Below, piece after piece: positions 6,627 to 13,831 of a stretch of DNA of 13,831 nt. Where the stretch lies: the NCBI GenBank assembly GCA_001509335.1, contig LGGY01000007.1, positions 1 to 13,831 of the forward strand, in the 5' to 3' direction. The position numbers and the translations under genes are program-made. The notes below the pieces were generated by a model that was not told the origin of the DNA, did not search any database, and was given only the letters and a program-made list of their open reading frames with translations. This DNA comes from Fidelibacterota bacterium 46_43 (GTDB lineage Bacteria; Fidelibacterota; Fidelibacteria; Fidelibacterales; Fidelibacteraceae). How positions within the stretch are numbered: position 1 is the first letter of the stretch; the number at the start of each line of letters is the position of its first letter.

Positions 6627-6956
6627 ATGGCCCGCAGAACGCAACAAAAACTGACACCACAACTTGTTATCAGGTTGTTGGTCCTCCTACTAATTATAGC
6701 CGTAGTCTCCCTGATTCTGGGAGATTACGGCTTTTATACCTATTACAAAACCCTTCAGCAGGAAAAGGCTGCCCGTCAGGAGCAGGAATATTTAAGAGCC
6801 CTGGAGCAGGAAAAGACCAGTGAAAGGGACCGTCTGGAAAATGATTTACAGTATCTTGAAAAAATTGCCCGGGAAAAATACCGTATGTCCGAAAAAGGGG
6901 AAATTGTTTACCGCGTGATTGAAAAAAAACCGGAAAACACCCGGGATAAGCCATAA
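6627..6956 (+). CDS. ftsB: FtsB/DivIC-family septum formation initiator
   Basis: A small bitopic division protein of 109 residues that in known systems joins FtsL and FtsQ (DivIB) in the divisome and helps activate septal wall synthesis. The order fits: a short basic cytoplasmic tail (1-12), one membrane helix (about 13-32), a periplasmic coiled coil rich in Q, E, R and L (about 41-75), and the family motif ENDLQYLEKIAREKYRMSEK followed by GEIVYRV (71-97). The ATG follows the enolase stop without a gap, and no strong SD is visible in the enolase tail, so translational coupling is likely. The eno-ftsB neighbourhood is common in bacteria, which supports the call. The symbol is by family, since FtsB and DivIC are hard to separate by sequence. 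Confidence 0.88.
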   Translation: MARRTQQKLTPQLVIRLLVLLLIIAVVSLILGDYGFYTYYKTLQQEKAARQEQEYLRALEQEKTSERDRLENDLQYLEKIAREKYRMSEKGEIVYRVIEKKPENTRDKP

Positions 6957-6995
6957 TCCCATTCTCTCATCCAATGTTGACAGGTATATTTGAAT

Positions 6996-8771
6996 ATGAA
7001 AATCCTCCCAACATGGTGCCGACTCATCGCATGTCTTTTTGCCCTGACCCGGCTGGGTATGGCTGCCGATACCACTTCTGTCCGTCTCTATCAACTGAAT
7101 CATTATTATACACTTAATGCTTTTTCCCGTTTAAACATGAATACTCCCCATTTTCTCATCCGGGCGAATTATCAAAACAGCAGCAATGTGTACAAAAAAC
7201 CAGGGGATCCCACACGTATCAAGCAGGAAAATGTACTGGAAACCCGTTTCCTCTATAAACATAATCCCCTTTTTTATAGTGGTCCCTCCTTTCGGGGATA
7301 TCGCTTATCCGATGAACAACACAGCTCTGAAAACGACTATGCCAACAGCCGTATCGGAATGTCCGGGCTGTTCCGTAAAACACTTTCACTGACCGGGAAT
7401 GCCGGTCTGTTTCAGGAAAAACGCCGGGGGATTCAGGATATGGGGTGGTATTCCGCCCTGGAACTCCTCAGTGAAAATCGAAAACACATGCTCACTCCCG
7501 CTCTACGCTTTCAATATGACAAAACTCCGCACCGTGTAAATTATACTACAGACAACACCCTGCAATTCAAAACGGATTTTATTGAGGATATTTTTAATAA
7601 CCTGAACATTCATTTTAAAGAAACCCGTAGGGAATATTTCATCAATCCGTCTGATTTATCTCGGACCGAAATACGGACCACCAGCACACGACAGGTTCAG
7701 GATAATTTTTCATACATTTTCCCCTGGAATATCCGGTTTTTATATAACGTCCGCTTTTCTTCCACATCGGACCAACTGGATTTCTACCTGTCCGACAGTT
7801 CTGCAACCCGAAAGCGGGACAGCTACCAGTTTCACAATCAATTCATCCTCACGAAAAGACAGGGAGATCTAAATGTGAGGGGGGAATTCGCCATGGATCA
7901 AAACCAGGACCAATCCTCCGCCGACCGGGATGAAATCAGGGTTCCTGCTGATTATAAATACGCCCGGAAAACCATTAACACACAGGCATCTTATACTCTG
8001 AACACAAACGACAGCCTTTTGCTTCGGTATCAGGTGTCCCTGCTGCACTTTGACACGCCAGACAGTAACAACACAGACGACCGGGATGAACTCAGCTACG
8101 TGGTAAATCCCCAATTAAGCCTGCGTGTATCCCCCTTTATCCGCTGGAACCTGTCCGGTCAAATATATCTTCATCACCTGATCTATCTTCATGCAAGCCG
8201 TTCTGGACAAAACTACTGGAACCGGGTTTATTCCCTCCGATCTCATCTAAACCTGGCCATTCCGGCGCGGCTGACCTGGTCATCCACCCAAAGCCTGAGT
8301 TCCAATTATTTTGTTTATGACTTTGAAGATTCCGCTTTTGTCAACGTTAACAGCCGGATCTTTCGCTCCCTGTATATTGATCAGAATGTGGATTATTTTT
8401 TCTCTTCAACCTGGGGAATATCCCTGAAGCTCAGTGGACGGTTTGAAGACGACGGTACGCTGGACTGGAACCGTTTCATCCAGGATAAAAGCTCGGAGCG
8501 GATACAGGTTAATCAGGAATATTTGATCTCATACAGGAAGGGGACTTTGAAAATTTTCGGCGGACCCGTTTTTTCAAAACGATGGTTTTATCAAAAAGGA
8601 TTGGATGACCAGTGGTCACTCATCCATTATGTTTACCGTCGGGGGATTACCGGGGGCCTTCATTTCCGCAGGAATGTGCAATTTAAATATACTTTGGAAG
8701 CCATTCGGCAAAGCGGACAGAAAAAAGTTTACAATCAAAACGGATACCTACAGATACACTTTATGCTATGA
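6996..8771 (+). CDS. Predicted outer-membrane beta-barrel protein, family not recognised
   Basis: I do not recognise the family. The 591-residue product starts with a Sec signal peptide (MKILPTWCRLIACLFALTRL, then GMA before ADTTS). The rest is rich in alternating hydrophobic/polar stretches with aromatic ends and short polar turns, for example WNIRFLYNVRFSSTSDQLDF and WGISLKLSGRFEDDG. The last strand, NGYLQIHFML, runs to the C-terminus as barrel strands usually do. There is no plug, SPOR or TPR domain. The start is ATG 6996, with ACAGG (6980-6984) upstream; a TTG at 6990 would add two residues. It lies 39 bases after the ftsB-like gene, and its TGA (8769) overlaps the SD of the next gene, so it belongs to the enolase operon. 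A transport or envelope-anchoring role is possible but unsupported. Confidence 0.7.
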   Translation: MKILPTWCRLIACLFALTRLGMAADTTSVRLYQLNHYYTLNAFSRLNMNTPHFLIRANYQNSSNVYKKPGDPTRIKQENVLETRFLYKHNPLFYSGPSFRGYRLSDEQHSSENDYANSRIGMSGLFRKTLSLTGNAGLFQEKRRGIQDMGWYSALELLSENRKHMLTPALRFQYDKTPHRVNYTTDNTLQFKTDFIEDIFNNLNIHFKETRREYFINPSDLSRTEIRTTSTRQVQDNFSYIFPWNIRFLYNVRFSSTSDQLDFYLSDSSATRKRDSYQFHNQFILTKRQGDLNVRGEFAMDQNQDQSSADRDEIRVPADYKYARKTINTQASYTLNTNDSLLLRYQVSLLHFDTPDSNNTDDRDELSYVVNPQLSLRVSPFIRWNLSGQIYLHHLIYLHASRSGQNYWNRVYSLRSHLNLAIPARLTWSSTQSLSSNYFVYDFEDSAFVNVNSRIFRSLYIDQNVDYFFSSTWGISLKLSGRFEDDGTLDWNRFIQDKSSERIQVNQEYLISYRKGTLKIFGGPVFSKRWFYQKGLDDQWSLIHYVYRRGITGGLHFRRNVQFKYTLEAIRQSGQKKVYNQNGYLQIHFML

Positions 8772-8778
8772 GGAGTTT

Positions 8779-9423
8779 ATGAATATTTCTCTCTATGAAT
8801 TCATTGGTTATGCCGCAACATTGATCGTTGCTGTTTCTCTGATGATGCGCCGGATCCGGCAGCTTCGGATCTACAATCTGATTGGATCTGCATTGTTTTC
8901 AATATACGGGGTACTCATCGGTGCCTGGCCGGTGGCGGTTCTGAATGGATTTATTGTCTTAATCAACATCCGGGAACTGATTTTACTCAGCAGACGGGAT
9001 ATCGTCTTTAAGGCACAAACAGTCGACGTGAAAAATTCATGGTATCTGAAATATTATTTGAATTTTTTCCGGGAAGATATCCAACGAATTTTTCCGGATT
9101 TTGCCATCCTGGAAAATGAAGACTATGAATCCGTCATCATCATGCGAGATGTCTTACCAGCCAGTATTGTGATTCTTCGAAAAACCGAGGGCCCGGAAGC
9201 TGAAATCATACTGGACTATGCTCATCCGGAATTCAGAGACATGCAAAATGCCCTGTATTTTTTTAGAAAAGGCTGCGATTCTTTGAATCTCGAGGGGAAA
9301 AAATATTTTGTGACTCCCGGGATGGAAAAGCAACATATCCGCTTTTTAAAAAAAATGCACTTTAAACCCTATCCTCAAAGAAAGAATTGGTATATTAAAA
9401 AAATTGGAGTAAAAGATGTCTGA
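8779..9423 (+). CDS. YgjV-like membrane protein with a GNAT-like C-terminal domain
   Basis: The 214-residue protein has two parts. Residues 1-70 form three hydrophobic helices with the YgjV (bacterial inner membrane protein) pattern: FIGYAATLIVAVSLMM, RIRQLRIYNLIGSALFSIYG and WPVAVLNGFIVLINIREL. Residues about 105-205 form a soluble alpha/beta domain: an IVILRK strand, then EIILDYAHPEFRDMQNALYF (142-161), which resembles the core strand and helix of a GNAT fold, and a late MHFKPY strand that fits the GNAT C-terminus. The glycine-rich CoA loop is not obvious (FRDMQNALYF), so activity is uncertain. ATG 8779 has AGGAG at 8771-8775, overlapping the upstream stop. The gene overlaps the next one by 8 bases. 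Its function is unknown. Confidence 0.72.
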   Translation: MNISLYEFIGYAATLIVAVSLMMRRIRQLRIYNLIGSALFSIYGVLIGAWPVAVLNGFIVLINIRELILLSRRDIVFKAQTVDVKNSWYLKYYLNFFREDIQRIFPDFAILENEDYESVIIMRDVLPASIVILRKTEGPEAEIILDYAHPEFRDMQNALYFFRKGCDSLNLEGKKYFVTPGMEKQHIRFLKKMHFKPYPQRKNWYIKKIGVKDV

Positions 9424-10204
9424 TGCACAATATTTCGGCCGAAAAGCCCGGGAATGGATCATAGCGGCAGGATCCCTGATACTGAAAGGCATGGAGGAAA
9501 AGTACGCTGTCGAAATGAAAAGCAAAACAGACCCGGTTACGGAAATTGATTTCCGGTGCGAACAATTCCTTAAAGAAAAAATTATGAACGAATTTCCTGA
9601 TCATAAAATTCTGGCTGAAGAAAGTGATCCTCTCGATAATCCATCAAAAATCAGATGGATTATCGATCCCATCGACGGAACCACCAATTTCTTACATGGT
9701 TTCCCCTACTTTTGTACATCCATAGCCGTGGAAAAAGAGGATAAAATCCTGGCTGCCGCTATCTATGATCCCTACAGGAAAGAGCTCTTTTACAGTGATC
9801 TGGAAACAGAAGGCACCTTATTAAACGAAAAGCCTGTCACGGTAACCCAAACTGAACGCGTTCAGGATAGTCTGTTGGTTACCGGATTCCCTTACGAGCA
9901 TAACGACATATTTTACAAAAACTTTGTGCTGCATCGCCGGGTTTACGAGCGGAGTCATGGGGTTCGAAGGACCGGTGCTGCCGCATTGGATTTGGCCTAC
10001 GTTGCTGCCGGCCGGTCAGATGGGTACTGGGAATTTACATTAAAACCCTGGGACTGTGCTGCAGGCGCCTATCTGGTGATAAAGGCCGGCGGAAAGGTAA
10101 CGACTGTAGGCGGTCAGGGGTATTCCCCTTATATCCCAAGCCTTTTAGCTACCAATGGATTGATACACCTCGAAATGCTGGAAATCCTGAATGAAGAAGA
10201 TTAA
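9416..10204 (+). CDS. suhB: Inositol monophosphatase family phosphatase (SuhB-like)
   Basis: A 262-residue Mg-dependent phosphatase of the inositol monophosphatase/fructose-1,6-bisphosphatase/CysQ superfamily. All metal-site motifs are present: ILAEES (65-70, ligand E69), DPIDGTTNFLHGFPY (84-98, ligands D84 and D87), and KPWDCAAGAYLVIKAGG (210-226, ligand D213). Substrates in the family include myo-inositol-1-phosphate, sugar bisphosphates and 3'-phosphoadenosine phosphate; the family-1 DPIDGTTNF form makes inositol-1-phosphate-type activity most likely, and the symbol is by family only. ATG 9416 has GGAG (9406-9409) upstream and lies inside the YgjV-like gene, overlapping by 8 bases, so coupling is expected. 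It ends the plus-strand operon, 18 bases from the stop of the convergent rlpA-like gene. Confidence 0.93.
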   Translation: MSDAQYFGRKAREWIIAAGSLILKGMEEKYAVEMKSKTDPVTEIDFRCEQFLKEKIMNEFPDHKILAEESDPLDNPSKIRWIIDPIDGTTNFLHGFPYFCTSIAVEKEDKILAAAIYDPYRKELFYSDLETEGTLLNEKPVTVTQTERVQDSLLVTGFPYEHNDIFYKNFVLHRRVYERSHGVRRTGAAALDLAYVAAGRSDGYWEFTLKPWDCAAGAYLVIKAGGKVTTVGGQGYSPYIPSLLATNGLIHLEMLEILNEED

Positions 10205-10222
10205 ATCATGAAAAGGGTTTTT

Positions 10223-10714
10223 CTATTTTTGGTAACTGTTATCTCCGAAAGAAATCACCTGGATGTGGACTTTTGCTATGCCCATGTTTTCAAAACCCAG
10301 TGCTTTTGCCGCCCCGTAGGATAAATCCAGAATCCTTCCTTCCACATAAGGTCCGCGGTCGTTTACCTTTACCACAACAGAGCGGTTATTTTCAAGATTC
10401 GTCACCCGGATCAGGGTTCCCAAAGGCAGGGTTCTATGTGCTGCCGTCAGGGCATACATATCAAAGATTTCCCCATTCGCTGTCTTTTTCCCATGAAAAT
10501 CTTCACCGTACCAGGAACTGAGACCGATCCAGCTTCGCTGATAACTCAATTCGGGGGTTTTTTCCACAGGAATCTGACTGGACGGCTGGGTCCGTGCAGG
10601 TTTTTGGGGGTTCCCGGGAACCGTCTGATTACCATATCGTGGCGCAGAACTACATCCTGCCATAAAAACTGACATAAGAAAAAAGAGATGAGCCCGTTTC
10701 CTCCATCGATTCAT
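10223..10714 (-). CDS. rlpA: RlpA-like septal ring lipoprotein (double-psi beta-barrel)
   Basis: RlpA proteins are outer-membrane lipoproteins; some cleave peptidoglycan strands stripped of stem peptides at the septum. The 163-residue product has a lipoprotein signal (AHLFFLMSVFMAG, then Cys21), a Pro/Gln-rich linker (about 25-58), and a complete double-psi beta-barrel (about 62-154). The barrel has GLSSWYGEDFHGKKTANGE, LTAAHRTLPLGT (H93) and VNDRGPYVEGRILDLS (D119), which carry the conserved His and Asp associated with catalysis. No C-terminal SPOR domain follows, so it is shorter than E. coli RlpA. I chose ATG 10714 because AAGAGGGA lies immediately upstream and the signal peptide follows; an upstream ATG at 10753 lies inside the TPR gene. 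It starts 13 bases after the TPR lipoprotein gene. Confidence 0.9.
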   Translation of the reverse strand: MNRWRKRAHLFFLMSVFMAGCSSAPRYGNQTVPGNPQKPARTQPSSQIPVEKTPELSYQRSWIGLSSWYGEDFHGKKTANGEIFDMYALTAAHRTLPLGTLIRVTNLENNRSVVVKVNDRGPYVEGRILDLSYGAAKALGFENMGIAKVHIQVISFGDNSYQK

Positions 10715-10727
10715 GTCCCTCTTCCCT

Positions 10728-12536
10728 TTATAAGCTATCCGTTGCCATCTCATCCATCATAGATTCCACCCCCCGTACAGAATCCACCTCCAACGTTTCA
10801 AGTGTATCTTCAGACGATGCTTCCATAAGCTTTTCAATTATTTGGCTCAATTCATTCATACGTTTTTCTGCAGCACCGGCGTATTTGGTGGAAGCAAACC
10901 GGTTTTTAACCTGCTGATAATAGAACATGGCACTGTCCAGATCTGAAAAAGTCCTGTCATATTCCAGGCCAATCCGGTACATCACCTGGGCCTGGCTTAC
11001 AGAATCCAGTGATGCTGTATCCAAAAGCGCCTTGAATGCATCCACCCCCTCCTTTTTCCGATCCTGATTAAAGTAGGCTTCTTCAATTTTAAAAATCAAG
11101 GATTGGTTTTCTTTCCTTTTCAGAGAATCAGGATGTTCCCGCCCCAGATAGTGAAGACTGAAGGGGGAATAGGGATACTCCCGGATCAAACGGTTTTTCA
11201 GCATCTCCGACCGGAGCGTATCGCCTGTTTCTTTCAGCAGATAACTCCAGGTATTCAGGATCTGGGGAATCAGGGGATTTTCTTTGAAACGGGTTGCCAG
11301 ATTCTGGTAAATCCCAAGAGCTGAATCGGGATTTTGAAAATTAAATGCCAGAAACTCCGCCTGCCGAAATTTATTCTTCACATAATCATTGATCACTTTA
11401 TCTGTCAGGGACGTATCCTGTTCAACTTCAGGATTCATCAGACCTGGAAATTCTTCCTCCATTTTCCGGATTTCATTGTTCAGAGAAACAAATTGTCCGA
11501 TTTCATTGATCTTTCCCTGGGCCAAGGTTGCTTCAAGACAGTTTCGGTCATGTTGCCTGACTGCTACAAAGGCATTCCGGGCACTTTCATAATCATTTAG
11601 CCGATTTAAATAGATCTCCCCAAGGTTATAGGATGCTTTTGCTGCCTGGTGTGTGTTGGGATAATTTTCCGTCACTGTTTTATAACGTTGAATCGCCTGA
11701 TCAATTTTATCCTGCTGGGTGTACACCTGTGCCAATTCCAGTTCCAGATCAGGGAAGACCGGTTGATTTTCTTCGTTCGCCAACATCTCTTTGATCAATT
11801 CTTCACTTTCCTCATACATTTCCCGGATCCTGTAAATCTTGGCATACTGAAGCTGAACACGAGTCAGCATCAAAGGATCTATGGAGATTTCTTCAATTTC
11901 CTGTAAAACACGCAAGGCTTTCTCCAGCATGGACCGATCAATATAAATTTGAGACAATTCAAAGAGCAAATTACTTTTAGATTGGATATCATGAGACATA
12001 TCCACAGCCTGGTTGAAATATTCGAAGGCCTTTTCATCTTCACCTTCTTCCAAAGCCAGGTACCCGGCAAGAGACATGGCCTCGCCGAAAAAAGCCTTGT
12101 TTTTTGAATCCGCAATAAACTCCTCAAGCATCCGAAAAGCAATATCTTTTTCTCCCAGTTCATAATAACATCTTGCAATCCACAAATGGGATTCGGCGTA
12201 ATAGGGACTTGAAGGGAATTCTATCGTCAAACGCGAAAACATGGTCCTGGCAATAGTATATTTCTGAAGGTGAAAGTTGGACACCCCTGCAATGTACATG
12301 GCATCATCCACATAACCTGAATCGGGAAACCGTTCGATGACTTTCTGGGCTTTGAGTGATGCATCTTCAAATTTGGAATAGGTTGAACGGGATATTTTCC
12401 CGTCTTTGTTCAGGTCCTCCTCCATTTGTCGCGTGGCTTCGGAAAAATACGTTTTAGCATTGTAAAATGTATTGAAATAGGCACATCCGGTGAGAAACAC
12501 CAAGAAAAAAATCAGGTTAAGGCGAAAGAACCGCAT
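10728..12536 (-). CDS. TPR-repeat outer-membrane-type lipoprotein
   Basis: The 602-residue protein has a lipoprotein signal (FRLNLIFFLVFLTG, Cys18) and the segment CAYFNTFYNAKTYFSEA after it. From about residue 60 to 330 it is an array of TPR-like helical pairs: YVDDAMYIAGVSNFHLQKY, YYAESHLWIARCYYELGEKD, ASYNLGEIYLNRLNDYESAR. A second helical region (about 400-580) has further TPR-like pairs (YRIGLEYDRTFSDLDSAMFY). The spacing resembles BamD/YbgF-type periplasmic TPR lipoproteins, but the protein is much longer and I would not equate it with either. A scaffold role at the envelope is plausible. The start is ATG 12536, with AAAGGA (12543-12548) overlapping the upstream stop. rlpA follows 13 bases downstream, so both lipoproteins are probably made together. 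The C-terminus is acidic. Confidence 0.85.
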   Translation of the reverse strand: MRFFRLNLIFFLVFLTGCAYFNTFYNAKTYFSEATRQMEEDLNKDGKISRSTYSKFEDASLKAQKVIERFPDSGYVDDAMYIAGVSNFHLQKYTIARTMFSRLTIEFPSSPYYAESHLWIARCYYELGEKDIAFRMLEEFIADSKNKAFFGEAMSLAGYLALEEGEDEKAFEYFNQAVDMSHDIQSKSNLLFELSQIYIDRSMLEKALRVLQEIEEISIDPLMLTRVQLQYAKIYRIREMYEESEELIKEMLANEENQPVFPDLELELAQVYTQQDKIDQAIQRYKTVTENYPNTHQAAKASYNLGEIYLNRLNDYESARNAFVAVRQHDRNCLEATLAQGKINEIGQFVSLNNEIRKMEEEFPGLMNPEVEQDTSLTDKVINDYVKNKFRQAEFLAFNFQNPDSALGIYQNLATRFKENPLIPQILNTWSYLLKETGDTLRSEMLKNRLIREYPYSPFSLHYLGREHPDSLKRKENQSLIFKIEEAYFNQDRKKEGVDAFKALLDTASLDSVSQAQVMYRIGLEYDRTFSDLDSAMFYYQQVKNRFASTKYAGAAEKRMNELSQIIEKLMEASSEDTLETLEVDSVRGVESMMDEMATDSL

Positions 12537-12546
12537 AGGTTATCCT

Positions 12547-13467
12547 TTATTTATTGACAGAAAATTTCCCGTTTATCATTATGAATTTCACGTGTGCCGG
12601 TTTTTTCAGTGGATTTCCAGTGAGAAAGAGGATATGTGGAGAATATGAATCACCGGGGTCACTGCGGGTAATATGATCCAGTATACGGATTCCGGCGGCA
12701 GCTTCCAGCTGATGGAGCGTCTTGAACACATGATCGGGATCCTTATATGTCACCAGCAAAGAATCATACGCATGGAGTAACTCCGCATCCTGAAGAGCTC
12801 TGATCATAGGTGTGGCATTTGTATCTGCATCATATTCATGGTAATCTATTTCCAAAAGATATTTTTGCCCCATTGAATCCTCTGTCATGGAAAAAAGGGG
12901 GAATACCTGGTTTTTCCACTGATACAGTCTTTCTCTTTCACGGGCCGACCTGGAATGTTCCATGATATTCACTCCGGACATATAAAGTGAATCCGTCATG
13001 TTCTCCTGGAAAATCATAAGTCCTTTCAAAGAGAAAGTTCCCGGGTAGACCAATTCCAACACATCTCCTGAACGGATACCGGGGCCATCAGGATAAAGCA
13101 CAAAGGATATAATTCCTTTCTTTAGCATCGACTGGTATATTTCCTGCAGTTGCCACTGGGGTAATCCGGTTTGCACATAAGGATAGCAGCTGTAAGAACT
13201 GTCAAGAACTTTGGGAATCCAGAAATTTTTCAGGGCTGGAACCATCCAGAAGCGGCTCATATCCAGGTACCCGAATTTTTTTTCCAAAGAAGAGACGGAA
13301 AATGTTTTGCCTGATGTAAAAGCCCACATCTCTCCCGGGGCAGTCCATTGACCTCCCCCTTTGTAAACGTGGCCACAGCGAATGTAAAGGGTATCGTTGT
13401 TTTCAGCATGGCTCGAAACGCCAAGCATGACAAGTATCAGAATTGCAGACATACATTTACCGTACAT
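12547..13467 (-). CDS. Secreted amidohydrolase-like protein lacking the HxH metal motif
   Basis: A 306-residue protein with a signal peptide (MSAILILVMLGVSSHA, after an extra MYGKC). Its two ends resemble the beta-sandwich subdomain of the amidohydrolase superfamily: DTLYIRCGHVYKGGG (25-39) fits the opening ..lI.nG.vytg.g, and HVKFIMINGKFSV near the C-terminus fits the closing v..Vi.nGk. Between DLSgk-like YLDMSRFWMVPA and KNFWIPKV, where active members have PGlid.H.H, no histidine pair is present. At 306 residues it is shorter than a full amidohydrolase barrel. I infer a pseudoenzyme or structural relative. ATG 13467 has GAAGGTG just upstream and overlaps the previous gene by 11 bases; ATG 13452 is an alternative. 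The TPR lipoprotein gene follows after 10 bases. Confidence 0.62.
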   Translation of the reverse strand: MYGKCMSAILILVMLGVSSHAENNDTLYIRCGHVYKGGGQWTAPGEMWAFTSGKTFSVSSLEKKFGYLDMSRFWMVPALKNFWIPKVLDSSYSCYPYVQTGLPQWQLQEIYQSMLKKGIISFVLYPDGPGIRSGDVLELVYPGTFSLKGLMIFQENMTDSLYMSGVNIMEHSRSARERERLYQWKNQVFPLFSMTEDSMGQKYLLEIDYHEYDADTNATPMIRALQDAELLHAYDSLLVTYKDPDHVFKTLHQLEAAAGIRILDHITRSDPGDSYSPHILFLTGNPLKKPAHVKFIMINGKFSVNK

Positions 13468-13831
13468 AGACACCTTCAATAACCAGGTGTTCACAAGGCC
13501 CTTCGATCCCTTTAAAAATGGCAAAAGATGCAGAATATCCGGGAACCAGGAGGCCAAAACGATGATCAATTCCCAGGAACTCAGCGGGGAGGACTGTCGT
13601 CAGCTGGAGAAAAACCTCCCGGGGAAGCCGGTTCGCTTTCAGGACGGAATCAGACATCCCGTAAAACCAGGACTCCGGAAACCGGAGACCCATATTCCCC
13701 AATGTTTCAAACCAATCCGATTCAGCTGGTTTTCCCTTTTCATAGGTTTTAAGGTCTTCATAACTGAGGATCAGACGTGTATTTTCAAAAATCATGTCGG
13801 GATGCAGACTTTTTTCCCGAACCACCCATAC
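13457..13831 (-). CDS. Amidohydrolase-family protein, C-terminal part (runs off window)
   Basis: The frame is open to the right window edge, so only the last 124 codons are seen. The segment LPREVFLQLTTVLPAEFLGI followed by DHRFGLLVPGYSASFAIFKG matches the end of amidohydrolases (..ea+.alTtnPAe.lGl.d..Gsl.pGk.Adlvi.dg), and the last strand HLVIEGVYVR is the usual closing strand (v..v...G..y). The G-Y-S-A-S-F in place of the usual G-k-x-A-D/N is a variation seen in secreted amidohydrolases of Bacteroidota-like organisms, as far as I recall. Metal ligands lie upstream, outside the window. It overlaps the next amidohydrolase-like gene by 11 bases. It is the first visible gene of the minus-strand operon. 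Confidence 0.72.
   Translation of the reverse strand, partial: VWVVREKSLHPDMIFENTRLILSYEDLKTYEKGKPAESDWFETLGNMGLRFPESWFYGMSDSVLKANRLPREVFLQLTTVLPAEFLGIDHRFGLLVPGYSASFAIFKGIEGPCEHLVIEGVYVR

Noticed and set aside
6977..6982. TTGACA hexamer upstream of the beta-barrel gene as a promoter
   Set aside because: A -10 box at normal spacing would fall inside the coding region after ATG 6996, and nothing like TATAAT is there.
1..13831. CRISPR array, tRNA, rRNA, transposon, phage or defence genes
   Set aside because: No regularly spaced repeats, no tRNA-like cloverleaf, no transposase, integrase or nuclease-type protein was seen on reading through the window.

Overview
The window looks like a chromosomal housekeeping segment of a Gram-negative bacterium. 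The evidence is two lipoprotein signal sequences (lipobox Cys at the end of a short N-terminal hydrophobic stretch), a predicted outer-membrane beta-barrel, an RlpA-type lipoprotein and an HflK/HflC pair. The TPR lipoprotein beginning ...TGCAYFNTFYNAK and the secreted amidohydrolase style are reminiscent of the FCB superphylum (Marinimicrobia/Calditrichota/KSB1-like lineages). That placement is an impression from family resemblance, not a computed result. Starts are ATG or TTG with good Shine-Dalgarno (SD) sequences, and TGA is a normal stop.

Layout. (1) 1-1983, plus strand: a small DUF1232-type membrane protein, then 4-alpha-glucanotransferase (MalQ). (2) 1985-2560, minus strand: a degenerate GNAT-fold protein, convergent with malQ with one base between their stop codons. 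(3) 2724-4651, plus strand: hflK-hflC, encoding the two SPFH-domain membrane proteins that form a cage around the FtsH protease. (4) 4652-5345: no intact gene. This stretch holds the decayed 5' end of a 1-Cys (Prx6-type) peroxiredoxin gene joined to the decayed 3' half of a TIGR02206/YwaF-type membrane protein gene, followed by a likely promoter for enolase. (5) 5346-10204, plus strand: a tightly packed five-gene run of enolase, FtsB/DivIC-type septum protein, an unrecognised predicted beta-barrel, a YgjV-like membrane protein with a GNAT-like tail, and an inositol monophosphatase. (6) 10223-13831, minus strand, read right to left: the end of an amidohydrolase-family protein, a shorter amidohydrolase-like protein without the HxH metal motif, a 602-residue TPR lipoprotein, and an RlpA-like lipoprotein.

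How it fits together. The recognisable genes serve central carbon metabolism (MalQ, enolase), membrane protein quality control (HflKC) and envelope or division work (FtsB, RlpA, TPR lipoprotein, beta-barrel). I see no CRISPR array, tRNA, rRNA, insertion sequence, phage gene or defence system. The two least ordinary things are the fused-pseudogene scar at 4701-5294 and the pair of catalytically suspicious amidohydrolase-like genes at the right end. I do not see convincing evidence for a wholly new system.
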